A stretch of DNA of 64,000 nt from Tanypteryx hageni (lineage: Eukaryota; Arthropoda; Insecta; Odonata; Petaluridae): contig CM054116.1 in NCBI GenBank assembly GCA_028673005.1, forward strand, positions 93,020,707-93,084,706, given 5' to 3'. Positions 49,261-61,436 of this stretch are shown here, in pieces. Within the stretch, counting starts at the first letter, position 1. Every line of letters starts with the position of its first letter. Both the position numbers and the translations under genes were made by a program. The notes under the pieces are model-generated. The model did not search any database. It saw nothing but the letters and a program-made list of their open reading frames with translations, and was not told the origin of the DNA.

Positions 49261-52200
49261 ATCGATTTTAGTAAGGTATTGACGGAAGCGTTTCATTCCT
49301 CAGACTTTGTATAAAATCAATAGTTAGCTGAGCTTCGTATTGCCTGTGAAGCAGAGCAGTGATATTGTCTTATTTTAATACGCCATAAAATGCTATAACT
49401 ACCCACCGCGGCTTTTATGCAGGCAGGCATATTTTTATAAATATTCTTGTTTCGAGATAGGCAAAAAACTTGAAATATTTAGCAATTATTTAAAGTTGAC
49501 CTTGTCCTTATTTCGTTTTGCTCCCATTTAAAGTTTATTCAGGCAGAAATTAATTTACAGTTGGAAAAATTATGAAAGTAGCCCAATATGAATTAATAGG
49601 CAAAACAACCCAGATCCAGTAACCATAAAAGGTTTGGGTAAACCAGACGCATATTCTGGCTATAAAACAGGTGTCATCGGTGGTAATTCACCAATTGTAG
49701 ATTCCAACAAATATTTAGAATCTATCGCTTACTCGCCTATGATGACATCTGCTTTTCAGCAGAAATTCGCATCTGGTCTTCCCAGATATCTATGTCTACT
49801 TAAGAAACATAGGTTTTCATTTTGATTTTAGGCATCGCGTGAGCTGGATACTTTTTTAATGAATTGATATGCAAATCATCATGCCCGAGATTTATTGATC
49901 TATCGTTTTCCAATGGCATATAATAAGGTGAGAAACTGTAGGCGATAGAAATGAAACGCGATAAAAGAAAAATCACCAAACAACATTGCGGGATTAACCG
50001 TCAAATTCCAAAGCCAACGCAACGACTCTTTAATTCGCCTGTTGGAAATTTCCCAAATACTCGAGAACAATGTGAATTCCGTCGGTGGCTCCATTTTGTT
50101 TACCCACGCCCGACATAAAAAAGGAGTCTCGGAGCGCAATAACGCGCACGTCCCGGCATTTTTCACCCGGCTGTCGTTTGTATGGCACCTGATGCCTTTG
50201 CCTATTAACGTCAAAAGCTTCGCGTGGTGTCGTTAGGCACCAATGTCTTTGCGAGCGGATGAAAACGTCGGCTCGGTTTCTTAGGAAACGAGTCGCGGGA
50301 GGTGCGGCGCCGTTCGCGCAAATTGCCGCACTCGCAGGAGCCGTTTGACCTCTCGGTGCGGTCGCTCGCGGTTCTTTTGAAGGGAGATCACCTGGAGAAA
50401 TTTCAAACTCCGTGCTCGCGCTGGGGCGTCGATGTGGCAACGTTGCATTGCCCTACATGCTTTCTTCCGAGCCTCGCTTTGCGCGGAACTCCTTTTCAGG
50501 GATTTCGACCCGCTCTCAAGGACGGATGAACCGGGCAAAAAGTTGACATTATCCTAGAAAAGACTTGAGAGAACCGGATGCTCGTTTCAGAGGTAAAAAT
50601 AACTCCACTCTTCCTCGGCGATTCACAGGTAGTTGGTTTAAATCTCCGCACAAAAGGCGGGAATTGAGAAATTGTTCTCGTTTCGTTTGCGTGGGAAAGG
50701 TCAAATTGAACGTGATCGCTCCTCTAAAGCGTGTTTCGCGAGAGCGAAGGTAGCGGTTCGCCGGGAGTTTTCTTCGCTCAAAAATAAAACAGCAACAAAA
50801 TGTCTCTCGCGAATCGATAAAAAGGCGGCAGACCGCCATTGGAGGAGGAACGCTCCATTTCCATGAAAAATGCCTTCAATGTGACTGGTGTTATCGATCG
50901 CTGCCTTCATAAGCTTCCGCGGCAACAAAGCGTGGTGGACTGCGACGAAGTTAGACGAGTTTATTCTCTCTCGGTATTCAAAGTTCGAGTGGCCTGCGGG
51001 TCGCTGGTTCGGAACGAGACCACTTTTTCGCGGGACACACACAGGGCGTCCGATAGTATTTGATCGAACCGACTGACATATTTCAAATTGTTCGTTCCAT
51101 TCTCGTCGTTGCAGTAACCTTTTGTGGTTTGAAAATTTATCCGCGTGATCTCGCGTCGAATAAAGTTTTCTAGTTTTGTGCCTCGTGATGGCGATTTTTC
51201 TATGCGCATGCCTTTTCCTTATTCGAGCTTTTTATTTTTTACCGACGTTTTTTCGATGCGTGATTTGAAAATAATTTTATCTTGGTTTCTTTTTATCAAG
51301 GAGCTCGCTAAATATCCAAATAAATTGTAGATCCATTTCCAGTATTGTGAATATCGATCGGTTTTTATTGTTTTCCAGTTGTTTTAATTGGCATTCATCA
51401 GCCATATTTTTTGTATCGCTCGTCAGTTAACTCGATTGCTAAGCATAGCGGTGGCACTCATTTTCTGAGCCCTTCAAAATAATCTTTATCACCATTATGA
51501 AAGCGCAAGTTTTGACATTCTTCTCCTAGTCCGTCTCCCGCTGCTAGAACGCCGTTGCCTTTGGCGATAAAATAGCTTTGTCCTCTGCTTAATTTGTCTC
51601 GGTTTGATCTATTTATACAAATGAAAACTCTTGCTGCGGGGCATAATATTATTCTATCGTGACATTTCTCCAACATTCATTTGATGCTTCGCCTGAGTCG
51701 GATCATTTCCAGACTTCCCAACTATATATTTTTAAATGGCTTTCTGCTCATACGTTTTCCTCGCCTTTTTCATTTACTACAGCTGTGCCGTTGTGTCCTT
51801 CTGAACGTTCCTCGCAGAATGACAATCTTATTTTCGTCAGGTCTCACTCAAATGCCTTCCTCTCTAGATTAGAATTTTATCTAAGACTTTCAATATCTCC
51901 AATCCCAACGTTTATTATTAGCCTTCTTTCCAATACTTAAAGGTTACTGTTATTTTAATCAACCAATAGCCCTAAACCATTTTCTCTGACGATGAGTGCC
52001 ATCCTCTCCTCTTCTTTTGTTTTAATCGCTCTGGTGGGACATCAATACAAAGACCTTGTTGTCCGGCTGCTTCAATCAAGCTTGTCACCAAACATTCATT
52101 TAGAGACGGTTCGTGGTATGTACCCATTTTTCTCCGCGATACAGGGATGCACAAACCTTTTACATCCGGGGGCCGCGTTTGAGGATTTTTACCTAGCCGA

Positions 52201-52699
52201 GAGCCGCATTATAATAAAGGTCGAACAATTTAAAATCAACAAACTTTGGAATGTTAGGATTCACTCGATTAGTCACCAAACGTAAAATATATTGTGAGTT
52301 ATTCATAATTAAATGTTTTTCACCAGTACCTTTTCCAGCTGAAGGGACGGAATTGTAACTGCAGATGTCATATCAAAGTACTTCCGAAAAAACTGAAGCA
52401 CTAAACTCGCGTAAATCGAGAAAACATAAACAGCAATATTAAAACATGACTTTAATAGACTGTCAGCCAACAACTGATTCGCACCGGAGAAGGGTATTAC
52501 TCCGGTAGCCCAGGTATTTTTGAACCGCTCTTCAGAACACCCTCATAACTGTTCTGCTTCATTTTTGTTAATTCTTTTTCCTTGTAAGTACATTTTGTTC
52601 TCCTCTATAAGAATCACTTTATGGATTACCAAATTAAAATTTGTTAAAAGTTTGTTTAATATTTAACTTATGTTGTAAAATCCTCTGCGAACCGCAAGG
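49261..52699. other. Unassigned stretch with a GC-richer block
   Basis: 49261-50030 and 51080-52699 are AT-rich or mixed. 50030-51060 is GC- and CpG-richer with overlapping open frames on both strands (up to 136 codons). None has recognisable motifs, and opposing frames of similar length argue against any one being a gene. A perfect hairpin ACCGGAG-N10-CTCCGGT lies at about 52483-52506. Confidence 0.45.
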
Positions 52700-52733
52700 A
52701 AATCGACGGCGGGCCGCACTTTGTGCATCTCTG
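52700..52733 (-). mobile_element. Isolated hAT-type terminus candidate
   Basis: On the minus strand from 52733 the sequence reads CAGAGATGCACAAAGTGCGG then CCCGCCG, a form seen at hAT termini (CAG...CAAAGTGCGGCCC). A convincing opposite end to the left was not found. 52362 CAGATG...CAAAGTAC is only a weak match without shared 8-bp flanks. Confidence 0.3.
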
Positions 52734-52979
52734 ATCCATCCATTGGTTGCCAAAATTTTCTTGTGTAGTGTCAATCTCAAATAGGAAAGGTATCTTCGTG
52801 CCAAAAGTTAATGTTAAGCAATATAATTTACTATAATGCCATTAAAATACGATAGTGATAAAAATCTGCATTAAAAATTGGATTTCTCACAAATAACGCT
52901 TCCTATTAATTGTAATGCGAGCTCTGTATTATCATTACTAAATATTAAAAAATTAAAGTTAATTAAATGTTAAATTTAT
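52734..52979. other. AT-rich sequence next to the hAT relic
   Basis: No gene or second element end is visible. Confidence 0.5.
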
Positions 52980-53171
52980 TTATTGACCCTTGAATTGCAT
53001 CATTTTATTCAACTCTTCAATTTGTGGTAGCAAATTTTTGTTTTCTAATCTTAGAAGATTTCCAAGTGGAAAACGCTGTTTGTTTTTTATTAGTGTCATT
53101 GCTGAAAAAGTTTGTTCGCATATATAAGTTTCACAGCTTTTGCGCCGTACCACAAGTGGCACGCGTGCCAC
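52980..53171 (-). pseudogene. hAT transposase C-terminal relic
   Basis: A 63-codon minus-strand frame ends in a stop at 52980. Its C-terminal part contains ETYICEQTFSAMTLIKNKQR followed by a leucine-rich segment and a final PQIEEL motif. This is the order found in the C-terminal dimerisation region of hAT-family transposases (Y/V-CEQ-FS-M...K...R...L...P-I--L). It starts with GTG inside the terminal palindrome at 53156-53171. The catalytic and BED zinc-finger portions are absent, so this is the tail of an internally deleted element, not a working enzyme. Confidence 0.7.
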
Positions 53172-53187
53172 GTTTTCACTACCACTG
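53156..53187 (-). mobile_element. hAT-type terminal repeat next to the transposase relic
   Basis: Read on the minus strand from 53187: CAGTGGTAGTGAAAACGTGG and then the rest of a perfect 16-nt palindrome GTGGCACGCGTGCCAC (53156-53171). A CAGTGG start is typical of hAT ends. The relic frame continues directly from the palindrome, so the 5' terminus and the 3' end of the coding region have been joined by an internal deletion. The other terminus was not located. Confidence 0.5.
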
Positions 53188-55740
53188 ATCTAATAAATAC
53201 ATTTAGCTTATCAATATAGCCAAACTACCGTAAATCTCGCTTTATGTATTTTCAGTTTAACTATCGATTAATTCTCTGCTGGGAATTCTCTGAATTAACC
53301 TATGGAAAATATCCACCCTGACTATTCAGATTAAAATCCATGAAATACTCTGTTTATTGACAAAATTCTGATTGAGTCCAATTAGGAATCATTGATGAAC
53401 TTTTTAAGCAGCATTACATTTTTTTCGCTCGATCAGGATCTTTTATAACATACATTGTATATAAAATTTGTTCATCTTAACATTTGTACATTTTGGTGTA
53501 TAATGGAATAAATATTGAATCAAAATCGTTATATTTTTTCAATTTTCTTATTAGAACCACTTCATCTTTTTGCAATACCCTGCTCGGGATCTATATGTTT
53601 GTGAAAGAATCCGTCAATTAAGTTACAGTTACGCGGCAATGATTTTCCAGATCAAATTCAAATTTTTAAATTCAAAAGCACTTTTATTTTCCATTTTAGT
53701 ATTTTGTACATTGCACATGATCCTCAATACAATTATTGGTACAATTACATATTTTCATTCTTCGGTTGCTCGTGCTTTTTACCCGTGCGTATTGTGCATG
53801 CTGTCCGTTTATGGGCTTTATATACTTACAGCACAAAAGGACATCTTGTTTTTCCTGTGACGTCACAAAAAGTTGTCATAGAGTGGTCGACTTGTCTTGT
53901 AAAATAGTTGACTGGAGGAAATTGGGGCACCTCTCGCATTCTTTGGAACAAGACATCTCACTCGATCATGCATACGTCGTCCCCATTCCGTCATGATCCA
54001 TCGTTTGCGATCGATTCTGTCGTTCCCACAGTTCTATTAATTCGGGATAGATAAAAGTTCTTTTTTTGTTTATGAATTTCTCGCCATCGATCCCATAAAT
54101 TTCGTGATGAAATATTATGTTTGCCATTTTCAAATTTTCTATCACAATATTTACCTTCTCTGGAGAAATATGTCTGAATTCTAAGAATGGAAGGGCATGA
54201 TGGTTATTTGTGCTTAGACATATAGCCAGTAACTAAAACTCCTGAGCTGATTAATACATTTCCGTCGGATTTCTCTAAACATCAATATAATATCAATTTA
54301 GGTGACTAAATATACTTGTGACAAAATTGAAAGTGTGTAATGATCAAGATATAAATTCCTTTGATTTTTTATACGCGGTTGTCACAGAAAAAAACGAGAG
54401 GGTATTATATAATAATATTAACTTTATGATACCCTATCAACAACCCACATTTTATACAAACAACCCGCTACTTTCCTTCGTAAAATTAAAATAATATCTG
54501 ATTCGCCATTAAGCTTGCAAAAAAGCGATGGCAATATACAAGTCAACACTTGTCTTGAGTACTCACGTTACGGGGGAAATAGTGTTGGAATACTCCGTTA
54601 GAATACCGAGAAAGCGACGCATCCGCCATTATAAAAATAATTTTGCGATAAATAGATTATACTTGTTCGCAAAAGACAGGAGACATGTCCTTATCCATGC
54701 GTAATGCATGGATGGAATGACAAATCAAGTGATTTGTGACTGGAAAGATAATAGTGGGAGTACAAAATTCCATCTTCCTCCGCAGTAAATCTCGTCCTAC
54801 TCCTCCCGGCGGCTTCCTCTAGCCACACTCATCCCAACCCCCTTCCTATCGAAATTCAGAGCGCAAAGGTCTTGCGGGGTCTACCCTTCGCTAACTCGAG
54901 AAAATTTATTCCGCTCGCTCTTCCCACGAATAGAGTTCTCGATGACGGATGAAAATTCAATCCCGTTGTTCCATTGCAATCTCATCCGCTGGCGGAGAGA
55001 TATATAAAGAATTCGAAAAACACCAGTCGCCATCTACCAAAGGCTGAAGGGGTGCGGTGTCCATCTTTGTGTTTTGAATAAAAGAATTATGCTTCGTCCG
55101 CATCCAATTATCTCTTTGATAATACGCACATGGGAAGTTTCAAAAAAATTAAACAATTTTAAGATCACAACTATTATCGACAAAAGTTATCGTCAAACTA
55201 CTTTCACCAGATAGAAAGGCACGTAAAGTTTCAGCGCGTAAACATTTCTGTGTCAAAGTTGTTTCTGTGCCGGTTCAAGCGATATTGACAAGATCCCGTT
55301 CCTACCAATTTGGGCGCCGTGTTGCTTCTAGTGGAGTCTATGCTTGTTATAGCTGCATAGACAAGTTTCCTTCCTTACCTATTGGGGATGTGTTACTCTT
55401 AGGTGTATCGAGTTTTCTCCTTTCTACCAACCTACCGCTGTATCGGCCATATTTTTTAACTACTCTAGTAATCTATATATTGCTCTTTTTGGAGGGTTCA
55501 TCGAAAGCGTCTCGAACCACTTTAATTTTTTTAAATTTTAGTTTGGGTAACGATAGAAATTGTTAATTGGTTATGTTATAAATTCTAACCCAACCATAAA
55601 TTATTGTTTTAGTTCTCGATACAGTAATTTAAATTGGAAAACCAGTAACCTACAAACATTATATACAATGTTGTAAGTCATTCTGCGTGCGTTAATGTAA
55701 ACTCTATAAGATAAATCGTTGGTAGCTCACAATAACTTTG
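53188..55740. other. AT-rich non-coding stretch
   Basis: No gene is supportable. A perfect TGACGTCA octamer occurs at 53858-53865. The open frames at 53570-53996 and 55267-55566 have no recognisable motif. Confidence 0.5.
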
Positions 55741-55779
55741 GCTTAGATTATTAAATGTAAAGTACTCCTTTAGCCAAAC

Positions 55780-55860
55780 AATTATAGGGTTACAACACCC
55801 AATGCATTTCACCCACAAGGTGGGCATCTTCAGGGGCAAAACCTGTCTCAACAGTGACTG
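55780..55860 (-). repeat. CTGAAGA-hairpin-GAAA motif, ribozyme-like repeat fragment
   Basis: On the minus strand: CTGAAGA (55833-55827), a stem CCCAC/GTGGG closing a CTT loop (55824-55812), then GAAA (55810-55807). This is the same order of core elements as in the repeat fragments at 10.3 and 63.4 kb. The hammerhead consensus is CUGANGA-stem II-GAAA, but no stem III/cleavage-site partner can be drawn convincingly, so a functional ribozyme is not claimed. Confidence 0.35.
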
Positions 55861-56729
55861 GGAGTCGAATTGATTTTTGAAGTAATGATAACGCGGTTCC
55901 TAATACTGATGAAAACTTACTCGTATATCTTGTGCAACTAAAAAGGAAAAGCAGACAATCAATTGTAGAGGGAGAGAAAAATCTAAATATGACGTTGAAA
56001 ATCGCGTATAAATATTTCTCGGAAAATACTCGTAAATTTTAATACGATGTGTGTTGGAGTATTGCCTTACCAAATTTGTAACCTACGAAATACACTAAAA
56101 GGAACATAAAAGTATTCATTTTCCACAGTGTTTTGAGTATAGCTATTGTATTAAAGAAGAAAAAGTATTTTGCGTACGTAAAATTATCAGTTAATGTTTA
56201 TTATATTTATTATGATAACTTTGTAGAGTATTCAGCCTGTCAAGCTAATAAACGATAAGGTCCTAGATTTTTAACAGAAGTTTGACCTCTGATTCAATTT
56301 AATGTTTCACTCTCTTCATAAAATAAGCTCCTCGTGACAGAACCTCTATTTACGCCGATTCCGAATATAAAATTTACATTCTCGGAAAATCGTAAAAATC
56401 TCATGGTCTTTCCGAAAAACGTAATCCATAATAACATCATTTTAAAGGGTCTCAATGAAAAATGAATGAGCCGCATATGCATTAAGAAAATCGCAAAACG
56501 ATTTAGTTTCCGGCGAGACATCAACTCCACGGTCAGCGCACCGCAACATATTTATGTAGCTGGAGCGAAAAATAAAGACGCGCATATCGCAAGGCACATT
56601 CCGTCCAAATCGCGTCAACAGACTGTGCTTGGAGGCGTGATAAAATGGACCGCGCGAAAGTATTACCCGCTGCCGCTGTGCTAGCGTGTCTGTGGTATTA
56701 TCGATCCTTTCAGAAAGGAACGATCCTTC
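55861..56729. other. Unassigned non-coding sequence
   Basis: AT-rich, turning GC-richer after 56500. Nothing supportable. Confidence 0.5.
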
Positions 56730-57070
56730 AGCCACCTTGGCAACGCAGAGGACATTGAGATGGATGGAACCTCCCCCGGGAAAGCCTCCCGAAGAAGTAT
56801 AAGGAGGTGAACGGAGGAAGAAGGAGAAAGGGTTGCCACGGGGATGTTGCGGACGGGAACTCCCTCCCTCCCCCTATCCACTCCTTTTCTTGAGGGACGA
56901 CGACGCAGCAAAACGGAATGGATGGCGGAGGGAAACCCGAGAGGAGTAGGAAAAAGGGGAGGGAAAGGATGATTTTGGAGATAAGTAGACGTTGAGGGTA
57001 AAGATAGGAGGATGGTTGCGCGTAGAAGTGCTTGAGGGAGAGAGATAGAGATAGAGGAAAAGAGATATTT
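56730..57070. repeat. Polypurine-rich tract
   Basis: Strong G+A bias on the plus strand (GGAGG, GAAGAAGGAGAAAGG words). The minus-strand frames here are compositional. Confidence 0.7.
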
Positions 57071-58565
57071 TTAAGGAAGCTGAGAGGAGAAAGAGATGAT
57101 CTCGATAAAGAAGTAAATCTCGACCGCAATTGATTCGCCGCATCATTCTTCCGTAAAAGTCCCTCGTGGCGCGATCGCCGTCTCGGCTTTCCATTCTTCG
57201 GTTGTTCTCCGCGCCATTAGGAGTACTTTTCGTTCTCTCCCGAAAGTTTAACGGGTGAATTAAAATAAAATCGCATCACCCCTCCTCCTGTCCAATCTCT
57301 CCATCCCCTCTCCCCCTCCCTTTCTCGCTCCTCTCACGTTACGTTCTTAATCCCGAAATGAATCAGTTTTTTCTTCAAAGTAGGTTCTTTAACGGTGATT
57401 TTAATCCCGTCGACGAATGAGGCTTTATTTTTTTCTGATGGCTTTGCGTCGGTTCTACTTGGACTCGAAAATGTTTCATTGAAACAGTTGGTGTTCTGTA
57501 TGCGTCGCAATATTTTTACGACGGGGCCCTACCAATCTTTTTGGAAACGCTATTATTTTCGCCCATTTCTCTCTGCCGCTTCTCAAGGTATCTCTTCCAC
57601 TTTTCCACCTTAAAAATTCTCTTTCCTTCCGTCGAACGATTAAAAAAAAACTTTGTCTACTTCTTTCCGACCGCCCCGTCGATGGTTCTTTGGATAGTTT
57701 TTCTCCTCGTTTATTCTTCCTTATTATTTCAAATCTCCGAGTATGTTTTTCGAAAGATGATATCCTTACGCTGATGCCGCTCCCTCCACTTCTTCTTCCG
57801 GTTTATGGGTCCTCAACGGACCGTGAGATTTCTTTTTCTTTTATTTATTATTCGTCATTTTCCTATCTAAGCGCCTTGTTCAGGGGATGACTTTATGGTA
57901 AAACGTCAGAAAATAAAAAAAGATAAGAGAAAGAGAATTCGCTTTGTTTCTCCTTTTTAAAAACTCTTAAGCCTTCTCGGACTTTCCTTTGCCTTTCTTT
58001 CTCATTATCTTTCTCTTTATCTCTCTCTCCATCGCTTTTTTTCGATCTCTACCTTGTTGTCTTGACTGATATCATGCTTCTACAATATTTCAGTCTTTTA
58101 CATTTTTAGGCCAGGCCTTTGTATTTTTAAAATTTTTATGCTCCCTAGATTTTCCTCCCAGTCTTTTCGTAATTCCTTTTACCGATGCACCTCGTTTAGA
58201 TCTCTACATTTTCTTTTCACGATTCTCCTCTCATTTTTATCTCTGGCTCGAATCTTTTGCTTCACTGATCTTTGACTTAAGGGCTCTCAATTTTTCTCAT
58301 ATACATACCCCGCTCTCTCACTGAATTCTCTTTTACTTTACCTACTGATTCCGTTAATATCTTACGCTCCCATACACCTGTGAAATTTGCTCCGCTTTAA
58401 ATTTCCGATTCATTATAATTCTCTTATACCCATAGGTTTTCAGATCTTTAAAGTGTTTTTAATAAGCGCTCTATTTTTTGGTGATATTAAAAAATTTCTA
58501 ACAAGTTCCTAAGTTTGCATGTTTTAAGATAAAGACATTGGTTTGATTCCCCTTTCATGACAATT
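57071..58565. other. Mixed sequence with short pyrimidine-rich patches
   Basis: 57275-57335 and 57940-58040 are C+T-rich on the plus strand. No gene is recognised. Confidence 0.5.
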
Positions 58566-58569
58566 TTAA

Positions 58570-59151
58570 CCCTTAACTACCGACACTTAGTTTTTTCACG
58601 CTAATACCGACGCCTCGTCTCACAGACTACTTAATCTTCTTACCGACATATCTCGGTGATAAAGCATGCTAAGAGCGCTAAAACTGCTTTTCTTTGTTTA
58701 ACATCTAATTTCCTATTATTTTCTTTTTTTGTACAGTAAAATGGCCAAATCTAACCATTTAAATTGGCAATATATGTAAACAGTACCACAATAAACGAAA
58801 GAAAAGAGTTGATCCAGTATTTTTTAATGCAAATTTATTTAGTCTTAAAACTACACACCTAATTGCAATGGCATGTTTTTAAGGCCTTATAAATACATTA
58901 TAGCAAAAATATTACAAGAAAACCAAAAATATCTATGAAAATAATGTCACCGACGCGTCGTCTGTGAGACGAACGTAACGACTTTGACGACTGCTGCCAC
59001 TTAACTGATCGTTTAGAAACATTACAAGCTATACCCAAATACTCCATCTATAGCCATTTGAAGGTACTAGGACACAGGAGGTTCCAAGATTAGATAATAG
59101 AGAGCAACAGCGATTACAAAAAACGTACTCACCTCCCAGACAAGTGGTCGG
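58570..59151. mobile_element. Possible second piggyBac-type element (~580 bp)
   Basis: The left side shows TTAA (58566-58569) then CCCTTAACTACCGACACTT. The right side, reversed, shows TTAA (59152-59155) then CCGACCACTTG. The ACCGAC(C)ACTT core is shared but not exact. Inside, CGTCTCACAGAC (58616-58627) and its inverted copy GTCTGTGAGACG (58960-58971) lie toward the two sides, next to ACCGACGC words and a CGACGCGTCG palindrome (58951-58960). The organisation echoes the confirmed MITE at 48355-48925, but the terminal match is weak. Confidence 0.4.
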
Positions 59152-59155
59152 TTAA

Positions 59156-59299
59156 ACTGGTTTCACCCGAAACTAAATTGAGGTTGTAAAATACTCCGCA
59201 GTACATGACTTAAAACAAGTGATATTTGGATTGTGTTTTGAGCCCGTGCGTTGGATTATAACGCGCACCGTAAAATTTGTTTTGAAAACTCATTATTTT
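59156..59299. other. Unassigned non-coding sequence
   Basis: Nothing supportable. Confidence 0.5.
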
Positions 59300-59830
59300 A
59301 ATTATTATTTCTGTGTATGATGGAAACTCCTTACGCTTTTTAGAAAAACTATTTTCCATTCTCATCTCACGTTTTTCCAAGCTCTCTATCCACACATGCC
59401 GCGTTGTATTTTCAAATCTGCTCAGCTCCCATCCCCAACCGCTTCTATTTCTCCCGTCCCTCTTCTCCTGTTTTGCACATGTATCTTTCTCTTTCCCATT
59501 CTTTCTCTCATCCGATTCCCTCATTCTCCTCACCTACATCGCAGCACCATCATCAGCGAGGATTTTCTCCTTCCCTGCTTTTCCCTATATCTCTTTCGTA
59601 ACAGTTGGGCTCCCCCTCCTTTTATTCACAATCCCCTAGTCAAATTCCCCCACCTTTACCGCCCACACATCACGTCTAAGGCACGTCAGTCAAAGGACCT
59701 ACTCTCCTGCCTTAGCTCGGAGGAAAATCCTCTCTTTCTCCCGCAAGCGCTTCCCTTTCTCATGTCGTTTTCAACCCTCCTCCATCAATCCCCTCACGAT
59801 GGAATCCCTCTTTCCACAGCCGGATGATGA
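59300..59830. repeat. Polypyrimidine-rich tract
   Basis: C+T-rich on the plus strand for about 0.5 kb. The three overlapping plus-strand frames (up to 143 codons) are explained by lack of stop codons in CT-rich DNA. Confidence 0.65.
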
Positions 59831-60599
59831 AACCATAAAGATTGTGAGAAAAGAGATACGTATATAGATGGAAGGGCAAGACGGCATAAGAAACGCGGGG
59901 GCGGATGAAATGAAGGATAATCAACGGATCTCACAGATTTTATTAGTCATTTAAACCGCCCTGTCTTTCCGCACCAGAGATAATTTAAATGGATGTTACC
60001 TTCAAACAAAAGAGGCTCGACATACGTGTTATATAAAGTATGTTGAAAATTAATGTTAGGCCTCTTTGATATCCAGATTAAACCAAGAAGTAGCACGAAG
60101 TTTTGTACTAAAAGACTTCATTTTAACATTCAAACCACGTGAGCTAATAAATTTAAATCAGAGTATATATTTGAAATACCTCATCGATACGCCATTTTTA
60201 TCGAGTGCGATATTTTACATGGCCCATTGCGAAAAAAAAATACGTATCTAACGAATATGTTGATGTAAATACTGTTCTGTTTTCAAATTCAAAGTAAAAG
60301 CTTGCCAGGTGTTTTTATCGCTAAGATATATATAACATTAGAAGCGTAATTCCGTGATAAAAGTCCAAAACGTAACAATAAATGAATGGTTAGAACGCAT
60401 TATGAAATATTGCACCTCTTCGTTTGCATCGCACGTTTCGCTTTTGATACGCGCGCGTGCGACAGGAAACGACCATTCCAAAACCGTTAAGCCTCATTCT
60501 GTTTCTCCGAAACTCACATTTCATCCACCATCGGGCAATAACACCAAGGTGACCCGCTGGTACAAATTTCCGAACAATATTATAGCGCTCAGCTCCTAT
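59831..60599. other. AT-rich non-coding sequence
   Basis: Nothing supportable. Confidence 0.5.
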
Positions 60600-60990
60600 A
60601 AGCCCTCTTCTTCGTTCTATCTCTCGCGGTCTACACTTCTCTCGCTCCTACTTCTCCTCCACCCTTCCTTTCGGAATCTACCTATTATTACTACCCGCCC
60701 CTCTTTTACCAAAAGAGATGCTCCTCCTTCATTCACTTGCCGCACCACTTTCTACTCTTCCTTAGATATCCTTCCACGCCACATCTCACTTTTCCCCTCT
60801 CCGTCCTTTCTTCTTCATCTTTTCCTTAACTTCGTCCGTGAAATTCTTTTCATGACCAATAAACCGTTATTGGAGTAGCGACGGAATGCATCCCGCCTCC
60901 GTTGCCTCCTATTTAAACTCCCCCTCCCACCCGTTTGATTAGTACCTGCCATTTCCCTCTTCCGCTTCCTCGTCTCCCTCTCACTCCTCC
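60600..60990. repeat. Polypyrimidine-rich tract
   Basis: C+T-rich on the plus strand, interrupted at about 60835-60900. The 174-codon frame that spans it (60354-60878) has no domain. Confidence 0.6.
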
Positions 60991-61375
60991 CAAATGCGAG
61001 GTCTTCACGAGAATGCCACGTTTAGGCTTTCTCTATTTTAAGAAATTGAAAAAATGTTTCTCCGACAGTGGAAAGCGATTCTTTCGAGACTTTTTGAGGA
61101 AGTTTTTCTTTACTTCCTTCTTTCGAAGCCCTCGCGATCGAGTTGCACACTCTTTTTTTTAGTCGGAAAGGTTTATCGGTTTTGGAATATTGTTTTGTTC
61201 CTTCCGTTTTGCTTTTACCTCTATATATTCTTTCTTGTCCAATCTCCCAGTTCACTACTCCCGTGCTCTCTTGGGTTTAACATAATAGGTGGATCACGTT
61301 CTCGTTTTACGATGGACATAAACTCAGTCGTAATGCGAGTTTGATGCGGATTTTAGGAGAGAAGTTTTATAGCGG
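60991..61375. other. Unassigned non-coding sequence
   Basis: Nothing supportable before the microsatellite. Confidence 0.5.
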
Positions 61376-61398
61376 GTGTGTGTGTGTGTGTATATATA

Positions 61399-61436
<38 letters not shown>
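61376..61436. repeat. Interrupted (TG)n/(TA)n microsatellite
   Basis: Alternating TG and TA blocks. It continues the downstream reverse-transcriptase frame by 20 Cys/Val/Tyr/Ile codons without being part of the protein. Confidence 0.95.

Noticed and set aside
50030..50440. 136-codon minus-strand frame as a gene
   Set aside because: No family motif, overlapped by other frames on both strands, and no intact exon context.
55827..55833. A complete hammerhead ribozyme
   Set aside because: Core words are present, but stem III and a cleavage site could not be drawn. Reported only as a hairpin motif.
60354..60878. 174-codon plus-strand frame
   Set aside because: No recognisable motif. Its second half is a pyrimidine tract, which explains the length.
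61376..61435. ATG-started N-terminal extension of the RT frame
   Set aside because: It translates the TG/TA microsatellite (Cys-Val and Tyr-Ile repeats) and is not part of the protein.
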